Positions 57,142-64,000 of a stretch of 64,000 nucleotides of DNA are shown here, in pieces. How positions within the stretch are numbered: the stretch's first letter is position 1; each line of letters starts with the position of its first letter. The notes under the pieces were generated by a model, which saw only the letters and a program-made list of their open reading frames with translations, had not been told where the DNA came from and searched no databases. The DNA comes from Opisthocomus hoazin (lineage: Eukaryota; Chordata; Aves; Opisthocomiformes; Opisthocomidae): assembly GCF_030867145.1 (NCBI RefSeq), contig NC_134439.1:8097379-8161378 (forward strand), written 5' to 3'. The position numbers and the translations under genes were made by a program.

Positions 57142-57516
57142 CTGAATCACAGAATCACAGAATCACAGAATCACAGAATCACAGAATGTTCGGGGTTGGA
57201 AGGGACCTCTGTGGGTCACCCAGCCCAACCCCCTGCCGAAGCAGGGTCACCCAGAGCTGGCTGCACAGCACCACGTCCAGGCGGGTCTGGAATATCTCCA
57301 GAGAAGGAGACTCCACAGCCTCCCTGGGCATCCTGTTCCCGGGCTCCGTCACCCTCAGAGTGAAGAAGCTCTTCTTCATGTTCAGCTGGAACTTCCTCTG
57401 CTTCAGTTTTTGCCCGTTGCCCCTTGTCCTGTCACTAGGCACCAGTGAAAAGAATTTGGTCCCGTCCTCCTGACACCCACCCTTGAGATATTTATAAGCA
57501 CTTATTAGGTCGCCTT
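57142..57516 (-). mobile_element. CR1 LINE, 3' fragment inserted in the LTR
   Basis: Five CACAGAAT-type terminal repeats at 57145-57186, then GGTTGGAAGGGACCTCTGTGGG. The minus-strand frame 57529-57179 encodes the ORF2 C-terminus ([32 protein letters not shown]). It is the same subfamily as 29229-31925, and its insertion into the LTR makes it the younger of the two. Confidence 0.92.
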
Positions 57517-57620
57517 GTTTTTTTGTCATATTTTCTCCCCCTGTCCTGTAGAGTAGTGGGAGTGACAGAGCAGCTTGGTGGGCACCTGGCAGCCGGCCAG
57601 AGTTAACCCACTAGAGATGT

Positions 57621-58164
57621 GTGTCACTGTGGGAGCTCTCTGTTGTCCTGCAGATGTGAATTTTTCCTTTTACAACACAGATGCACCAGTTTCCTGCAAG
57701 GACAGTAGGAAATTGGAAGTGCTTTTCCTGTTAACAGTACTAGGATATCCCAGTCTCTCTCACGGCTGACAAGTGTAATGCAGCACACTGTGGCTAGCAC
57801 TTTCTTCCTGCATGTCAACACCTCCAGGGCTTGCTGTTCCCTCCCTTCCAACACCACTTTGTGAAGTGCTCAGGGACTCGGGAGAAGCCCAAGATGACAG
57901 GGAATGGAAACCAAATCCCAGGTCAGGGCCACACTCACAGTAGGCTACACAGGGCTATTTCGACCTGCTCTCATTGCATGGTTCCAGGGCCTGAAAGAAA
58001 CTGGTAAATGCTCCTCCAGGTCCAGCAGACCTGTGTCAAAATCTTTTCTAGTCTCTGCAGAGGACTTTTTCCCACAACACAGAAAGGAGGGATTGTTCTC
58101 AGATCGAGCATTTATGAAGAACAAAAGGGGTCCTGGCACGCAGCTTCCATGGGAAGTGGACCCC
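57621..58164. other. Unassigned intergenic sequence
   Basis: No gene or repeat recognised between the two LTRs. Confidence 0.3.
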
Positions 58165-58744
58165 TCTTGTGGCTTAACCCGGCAGCCGGCAATTAGGACC
58201 CAACAGCCGCCCACTGACCCCTCCCCTTCCCCACCAGCAGGATGGGGAGGAGTAATGGACAAAAGGTAAAACTGTGGGTAAAGATAAAGACAGTTCAATA
58301 AGACAACAAAGGAAATACTACTGCTACTGCTGCTACTACTACTACTACTACTACTGAATGTGCAAAATAAACTATATACAATACATTTTTTCTCACCACT
58401 CGATGACCAATTTGCAGCCAGTCCCTGAGCAGCGATCGCAGAACCCAGAAAATCGTGAATTTCATGAATTTCACAAAACTCCCAAAAAAGACCAAACTCC
58501 TGGAAACGTTTGAACTCCCGGCCAAGAGCGGATTCGAACTCATGGAGCTGAGCCAATTCCTCCCCTCTGCCAGCCAACCCCAATTCATAAAGTGAGCCTG
58601 ATGTCCATGGTATGGGGTATTTCCATTGGCCAGGTTGGGCTGCCTGACTAGCTAGGTTCCCTCCCTCTTCTCGTACGAAATCCAAAACACAGCAGCAGCA
58701 CAGAAACACAGAAAACTAACCCTAACCCAGCCAAAACCAGGGCA
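58165..58744 (-). mobile_element. Solo LTR containing a CTA/CTG microsatellite
   Basis: The minus strand begins TGCCCTGGTTTTGGCTGGG and ends near GGGTTAAGCCACAAGA. It has the CATGGACATCAGGCTCAC / AATTGGGGTT middle and a CTTTATCTTTACCCACAG U5-type text. This is the same broad LTR group as 32352-32933. A trinucleotide run (CTA with some CTG, 58314-58355) lies inside. No internal region is seen. Confidence 0.75.
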
Positions 58745-59144
58745 ACCCCCAGCCCACAAGACAGTGGAAATTTCATGGCATGGGAAGGATTGCCAGATGC
58801 AGACCAAGTTATCCTGACGCACCACAGAAACACAGTGGCGCTCTGCGTCCACTTTCCCTCCACAAAGCTTCATGGGTGTCATTCAGAGTAAAATCCCTTT
58901 TGTATCTGAAATATTATCAGCCTGCTGCTTTTGGAGAAGGCAGAGAAGTTTAGAAAGCAGAGAGTAACCCAATGCATGACTAAGCACACTCTATGCAAGC
59001 CTATGTTAACAGTCACTGCACAACCATCCTCAAACACCTCCTTCCAGAACCATCTCTGAGCAACTTGTCTCCACTTGGGCATCTTGATAGAGCATCTGGA
59101 GGGAAAAGGATGACACAGAGGCATGGCCTGGGATGCAGCAGAAC

Positions 59145-59150
59145 TTTAAT
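59145..59150 (-). terminator. Keratin polyadenylation signal ATTAAA
   Basis: ATTAAA on the minus strand followed by GTTCTGCTGCATCCC, 420 bp past the stop codon. Confidence 0.75.
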
Positions 59151-59569
59151 GAGTCAAAAGAGTGAAATGAGTTTGCTCTGAATGGAAGGCCCAGTGCAGA
59201 GAGTAAGAGGACCAGATAGGAGTCTACTCCTGATGGCCGTGGCAGAGATCCTTCCAGGTGTCCATTTGCATTTCCCCACAAAGGGAGCAGGACCAGCAGG
59301 TTCACCTTAGGCTGGCTTTGGAGGCCTCACAGCCCAGGGGACTACAAGAGAACAAGGACACGGGAGGGAAAGGAGAGAGTGGAAGAGGGGAAAGGCAGGT
59401 ATGGGCCATGCTTTCCCAGAGCCCAGGCTGGGCTGGTCCATTTGCAAGGAGTGCTGGGGATGGTCAGCCCCCCTGAAAGCAGCAACACAATGCTCCATGC
59501 CCAGTCCGGTGCCATTTTGTGTGTCGCTGGGGGCCTTCCCCAGGGCCATCGCCAGCAGCTTTAGCTGCT

Positions 59570-59875
59570 TTAGCAGGGGAGGCACCTCGTGCCGCAGTAG
59601 CGGCTGCCGAAGCCGGAGAGGCCAAAGCCACCGGAGGAGATGGGCACTCCCTGAGAGCTGAGGATGCTGCCAACGGCAGCGGAGGTGGAGGATCCCACGG
59701 CGGTGTTCTGTGGGAAGGAGCTGAGGATGGGGCCAGGCAGGGTCACCACCACGGGGGAGGGCTCGATGATGACGGTGGAGCTCTGGCACTGCCTGACACA
59801 GGGCTCATTGCAGCTGTTGGCCAGCGGGGTCGGGCCGCAGGGCTGGCATGGCAGGCACGGGTTGTAGCAGGACAT
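59570..59875 (-). CDS. Feather beta-keratin, 101 aa (Gly-tail type), inverted partner
   Basis: An intact keratin facing the gene at 53780. It has the same head ([15 protein letters not shown]), [34 protein letters not shown] core, SAAVGSIL, and [20 protein letters not shown] tail, with 10 cysteines. The intron is 59897-60203, 307 bp as in its partner, with the same donor (AACAAG|GTGAGT) and acceptor (CGCAG|GTGCC). It differs from the partner at only a handful of residues (QSSTVIIEP against QDSTVVIQP; Ser for Asn twice). It has Ser in GPILSSF and GSILSSQ where the partner has Asn, matching the other keratins, so the partner's Asn residues look derived. Confidence 0.95.
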   Translation of the reverse strand: MSCYNPCLPCQPCGPTPLANSCNEPCVRQCQSSTVIIEPSPVVVTLPGPILSSFPQNTAVGSSTSAAVGSILSSQGVPISSGGFGLSGFGSRYCGTRCLPC

Positions 59876-60262
59876 GTCTCGGGGCTGGAGGGGCACCTGC
59901 GAGAAAGGGCAGTAGGAAGCAGAGCAAGAAGGGTGGGTGAAGAGCAGCTTGTCACCACATCATGAGGGAGACTCTTGCCCTCAGCCCACAAGAGCCCCAT
60001 CAGTTGCAACCAAGCCATGGAGATCCTCGCCTAGCCCATAGCTCGAGAGACATGCCAGACAAGCCCCAGCCTTTCTCCATACCACGCCTTCTGCTCCCTT
60101 CCTTCTGCCATGTCACACAGCTCCAAGACCCACCACAAGACAAAGGGACAGAAGAGGAAGAGGAGGAGGAACTGAGAAATAGGACAAAGGTATTCAGACT
60201 CACCTTGTTCCCAAGGACGTGGAGGCGAGAGCACTGGGTGAGAGGGTGAGGAGAACGGCCCA

Positions 60263-60328
60263 CTTTTATACTGCTCCTGCACTGCCCCAGGCCCACAGTC
60301 ACTTCACAAGGGCAGCAATTTTCCAGCA
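60263..60328 (-). promoter_or_regulatory. Keratin core promoter
   Basis: TATAAAAG on the minus strand (60270-60263), preceded by GGGGCAGTGCAGGAGCAG and GGAAAATTGCTGCCC. It mirrors 53327-53392. Confidence 0.83.
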
Positions 60329-61660
60329 GACTCGAACTCCAAAGAAATATAAATATATCCTACCTAATGGCACAGGCTGTGTTTTGGTTGCCATCAACAA
60401 AGTCATTTCATTTCCTAATTTCGGACACACCCACTGCGACACGGAGGCTCCTTTGAAGTGCCACAATGAAAGACCTTATCATTTCCTGGGCAGGAACACA
60501 TCAGCAAAGGCAGAAGATGTGCCCCCAAGCGCTGGAGGAGTCCTGTGCAGGCAGCGAACGTGGGCGTGGGGAAATCTGGTGAGGTTGTTTTCAGCGCCCT
60601 GCACGGGACAGTGCGCGTATCTTCCTGCCAATGCAGTCCTCTCCTGAGTGCCCAAAGGCTTCTACGAATGAGGACACGCCACTTTCATCTCCCTGCCTGC
60701 CTCCCTGCTCACTCCAGCAGCCACTGGTCACTGCCTCTATAGGCACAGCTGGTTTTTAACACCTTCACCCAAGGAAGTTTCTGCTTCTGGGGAGACATTA
60801 GCCAATTTCTTTGGCAAAGTCGTCGCCTCCTGTGGCAGTCTCTGGGGGCCCACACCAGTGCCGTCAGCAGGCTTGCAGAAGGAGAATGTTGCCCTCCCAA
60901 AGCCTGTGATTCCTCAACAAGCCCTGTGCAGTCATGTCCCTCCCCTCTCACTACCAGAGGGGTGTGCTGGGGCTTGGGACAGTGCCTTGTTCCTCCTGCT
61001 CTCCTCACATCACCATGCACTTTAGTCACACACTTTGGATCTGACCAGCACCGCACCCAAGCGCCTGGCCACTTTTCCAAAACACGCTGACCGTCCCGTG
61101 ACCACACCCAAGCTGTGGGAGTGCTGTCAAGGTCAGGCTGAGGGCGATGGCCGGTGGGGCCTGGCCTGGAGCTGTGTACTTGGGTACAGCCCAGTGCTCA
61201 GAGACGGATTTTCCAGGGCAGGGGTGGAACTGCCCTGGCCCGAGGGGAATTCAGACCTGTGTGGGACACAGCACGCAATCCTGTCTTGGCCTTGCACCAA
61301 AAGGCTGACGCACAGCCAATCCAAAATGAGAGCGTGAGTTGAGAATGTCTATCCCAGGAAGCTTGCCAACTGAAGGCATTCCCTTGCCCTCCTGGGATGC
61401 GTCCCTGCTGCCTCCATGACTGCAGGGCAGGGAAGTGCTTCACCTCTTTGATGTAGTCTGAGAGCTGCTTTTGTACCCAGGGCCCTTCTGAGCACATCCC
61501 CTCCCTGAGCATCCATCCTCAGGCACGTAGCACTGCGGGGTCCTGAGAGCCCTCACGTGTTGGGGAGTTTGGGGATGTTTCCTCGCTTTCCTAATGATGC
61601 TGGTTTGTCCTCCAGTCTGACGAGTCCTTTGTGGCATGGGAAAGGGGCACGCTGAAGCCC

Positions 61661-61879
61661 TAATGCCAGGAGAAGAAGCATCGCCAGAGGGGAGATGTTT
61701 TCTGCAACCCTTTCTTTCCCTCCGCGGAGCATTCAGGAGAGCTCCTCACCACAGCCTGGTGTCTTTGGCCAGGAAGATGAGGCCTGTGCACCCATTCCCT
61801 TCCACCCTCCAAGTGTCTCCCCAGTGCTGACTCTGCCCCCACATGCAGTTCAACCCACAGGAGATTCAAGGGCACTGAG
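61661..61879. other. Unassigned
   Basis: Short sequence between the keratin unit and an old CR1. Nothing recognised. Confidence 0.3.
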
Positions 61880-63245
61880 ACCATGGCATATTTCAGTCTC
61901 CAGTCTGTACAGATGGAAGACGTTCTTCCTTTCCAGGTGCAGGACTTGCCTTTTGTCTTTCTTGAATGCCGTGACACTGCCATGGGCCCATTCCTTGAGC
62001 CAGTCTAGGTCTCCCTTTACAGCAGCCCTGCCCTGAAGTACATCAGCTGGCTTGTACGGGGCAACTTTTTTCAGGTAGACCTTTATACAATGCCCACTCG
62101 CCGCTGGGAGGGCTCCCCCTTCTTATTTCAACTCTTTCAGATGCTACAGTGTTCTGAGACACCTTGTAGGTGAAGACGGAGCGAGAGAAGGCATTGACTC
62201 CCCTCAGCCTGCTCTCTGTCCACCCTTCAGGAAATCAACCACCCCCGTCAGCAGTGGGCCCACATTTTGCTCCGTCAGTCTTTGGCTACTCTTGTAGGGG
62301 TCGTTCTTGCTCTTGATGACTGTTGACTGTTCTTTATTCGCCTCGAAATCCTCTTCTTAATGCTGCCCTACGTGCTGTCCAGCACCTTGCTGCAAGGGCG
62401 CAGGCTGCCTCATGGTGTCCGCCAGGACACATGTCCTCTGCTGCAAAGCTACTTTACAGCCTGTCAGCCCCAGTCTTCAGTGGTGCGTGACATTCTTCCT
62501 CACCCAGTGCATTTCTGTTGGCTAAGCTCATAATATTCCTGTCTGCCCATGTCTCCACCCTGGTGACATCCCTCTGAACAGCAGCGCACCTATCTGCTCT
62601 ATAAACCCCCTCCTGACCCCACAATTGTGTGTTATCTGAAGACTTCCTGAGGGTGCAGTCCCTCCCACCCTGCATGTCGTATGTACAGCGATTAAACACT
62701 ATTGACCCCAGCTTAACCACCTGTTGTACCCTAGGAGAGACGGGCTGCCAGCTGGATTTCATGCCACTCATCACAACCCTTGGAGACCAGCAGCCATGCC
62801 AGATTTTAATCCCCTGCACTGCCCTCTTCCCCAGCCTGTATTTCATCAATTGGTCTGGAAGGATTGTTACAGCAGACAGCATCAAAAGCCTTGGTTAGAG
62901 GAGATTAACAACATTCGCTGCACTTCCCTCACTCACCGGCGCCAGGCACGCTATCAAAGAAGGTCATGAGGTTGGTCAGGTCTGCTTTCCCCTCCATAAA
63001 TCCATGCTGACCACCCACAATCGCTTTCTTGTCCTTTCACCTTGTGAAATGCCTTCCAGGATGATTTGCTCTACCACTTTGCAGTGACCAAGGTGAGGCT
63101 GACTGGCCTGTGGTTCCCTGGCTCCTCCATGCCCTTCTTGAAGACAGGAGGCTGGTTTGCCTTCTTCCAGTCCTCAGATGCATTCCTGACTTTCAAAGGC
63201 AGTTGAGGGTGGCCTTGTACTGATACCAACCAACTCCCTTGGGTG
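61880..63245 (-). mobile_element. CR1 LINE, old scattered ORF2 pieces
   Basis: On the minus strand, decayed reverse-transcriptase text is readable in pieces: GNHRPVSLTLV near 63080-63120 with KKANQPPVFKKGMEEPGN before it, then GFMEGKADLTNL-like text near 62980, VAVQRDVTRVETWADRN near 62550, and a WLKEWAHGSV / KVLHLER-type piece near 61930-62010. Frames are broken and the catalytic box reads SSDN. It is an older copy than the adjacent one at 63251. Confidence 0.75.
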
Positions 63246-63250
63246 CATGT

Positions 63251-64000
63251 CACAGAATCACAGAATCACAGAATGGTAGGGGTTGGAAGGGACCTCTGGG
63301 GGTCACCCAGTCCAACCCTCCTGCCAAAGCAGGGTCACCCAGAGCAGGCTGCACGGGATCTTGTCCAGGCGGGTCTTGAATATCTCCAGAGAAGGAGACT
63401 CCACAACTGCCCTGGGCAGCCTGTTCCAGTGCTCCATCACCCTCAGAGTGAAGAAATTCTTCCTCATGTTCAGACGGAACTTCCTATGCTTCAGTTTGTG
63501 CCCGTTGCCCCTTGTCCTGTCGCTGGGCACTACTGAAAATAGCTTGGCCTCATCCTCCTTACACCCACCCTTCTGATATTTGTAAGTATATATCAGGTCC
63601 CCTCGCAGCCTTCTCTTCTTCAGGCTGAACAAGCCCAGATCCCTCAGCCTCTCCTCATAGGACAGATATTCCAGTCCTCTCACCATCCTCATAGCCCTCC
63701 GCTGGACTCTCTCCAGTAGCTCTTCATCTTTCTTGAACTGGGGAGCCCAGAACTGGACACAGTACTCCAGATGAGGCCTCACCAGGGCACTGTAGAGGGG
63801 AAGGAGAACCTCCCTCGACCTGCTTGCCACACTCTTCTTGATGCATCCCAGGATCCCATTAGCTTTCTTGGCAGCCAGGGCACACTGCTGGCTCATGGTT
63901 AACCTGTCATCCACCAGGACATCCAGGTCCCTCTCCGCAGAGCTGCTCACCAGCAGGTCCGCCCCAAGCTTGTACAGATGCATGGGGTTGTTCCTCCCCA
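63251..64000 (-). mobile_element. CR1 LINE, 3' part; continues past the window end
   Basis: The 3' end with CACAGAATCACAGAATCACAG is at 63251, and the element runs out of the window. One uninterrupted minus-strand frame (63983-63303) covers [17 protein letters not shown] to the ORF2 end [13 protein letters not shown], with no break in the visible part. It is nearly identical to the corresponding part of 29229-31925 apart from scattered substitutions, and unlike that copy it has no frameshift at [12 protein letters not shown]. Confidence 0.95.

Larger units (their letters stand above)
56470..57620 (+). mobile_element. LTR fossil split by a CR1 insertion
   Basis: A long avian LTR type on the plus strand, likely ERVL-like. 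Recognisable parts: ACACCAGAAGCTGCTCCCATG near 56500, TGTGAGAGAAACAACCCTGC near 56665, a minisatellite (56740-56890), GAGGAGGAAGGAGCGGCAGAG, TTAAATTATTTTCCCCAAG, and GTTTTGACCATGACGGTAATTGG near 57095. The tail GGTGGGCACCTGGCAGCC..CCAGAGTTAACCCACTA resumes after the inserted CR1 (57142-57516) and ends near 57620. No internal coding region is present. The upstream limit is uncertain. Confidence 0.75.
58950..61660 (-). repeat. Second inverted repeat, right unit (keratin gene plus flanks)
   Basis: Reverse complement partner of 52000-54690. It is also homologous to the outer left palindrome arm (about 33100-34750), so three copies of this unit exist. Similarity upstream (60375-61660) is lower than in the gene. 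This copy lacks the 58 bp CR1 insertion that the other two carry. Confidence 0.85.

Noticed and set aside
58714-58730. CTAACCCTAACCC, telomere-like
   Set aside because: Only about two units, lying at the end of a solo LTR where this wording belongs to the family.

Overview
This is vertebrate nuclear DNA, almost certainly from a bird. Three things show it: five complete feather-type beta-keratin (corneous beta-protein) coding sequences plus several decayed copies; many 3'-anchored CR1 LINEs, the dominant avian retroposon, with ORF2 reading frames carrying the FADD reverse-transcriptase motif; and several avian-style solo LTRs. I cannot name the species. No bacterial operons, CRISPR arrays or tRNA/rRNA genes were seen.

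Layout. 1-2.4 kb: a complete keratin gene (TATA, non-coding exon 1, 290 bp intron, single coding exon, ATTAAA). 2.4-8 kb: mostly unassigned, one CR1 scrap, ending in a long CCTTT/CCTTG microsatellite. 8.5-9.8 kb: a short LTR-like segment, then a probable olfactory-receptor pseudogene. 10-25 kb: gene-poor, with CR1 copies (the largest at 16.75-18.36 and 20.6-22.7 kb) and a solo LTR with a 5 bp target-site duplication. 25.8-27.1 kb: a keratin pseudogene with one nonsense codon. 29.2-31.9 kb: a long, young-looking CR1 on the minus strand. 32.35-32.93 kb: a solo LTR.

The main structure is a giant inverted repeat, about 33.3-43.1 kb against 43.6-53.3 kb. Its arms of about 9.7 kb are nearly identical and a spacer of about 0.55 kb separates them. 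Positions x and y pair as x+y=86719 inside, and as 86609 outside, a (GAGAG)n tract that is 110 bp longer in the left arm. Each arm carries a complete 104-residue keratin gene (head-to-head pair, promoters 856 bp apart), a truncated keratin pseudogene, an olfactory-receptor fossil, CR1 fragments and LTR pieces. The right arm ends in the promoter of another intact keratin gene (53.8 kb). The left arm ends in the matching promoter and exon 1 of a gene whose coding exon is gone.

A second, older inverted repeat (about 52.0-54.7 against 58.95-61.66 kb) holds two 101-residue keratin genes facing each other. Between them lie CR1 scraps and two LTRs, one with a CR1 inserted in it. The window ends inside a further minus-strand CR1.

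The intact keratin genes are of two kinds. Genes at 1.8, 42.4 and 44.3 kb share an FRQCQSS segment and a Cys-rich SCITSRYC tail. Genes at 53.9 and 59.7 kb share VRQCQ and a Gly-rich [12 protein letters not shown] tail. All share the upstream block, TATA position and intron position, so the cluster grew by duplication of a whole gene-plus-flank unit, often inverted. All identity statements come from reading by eye and need alignment.
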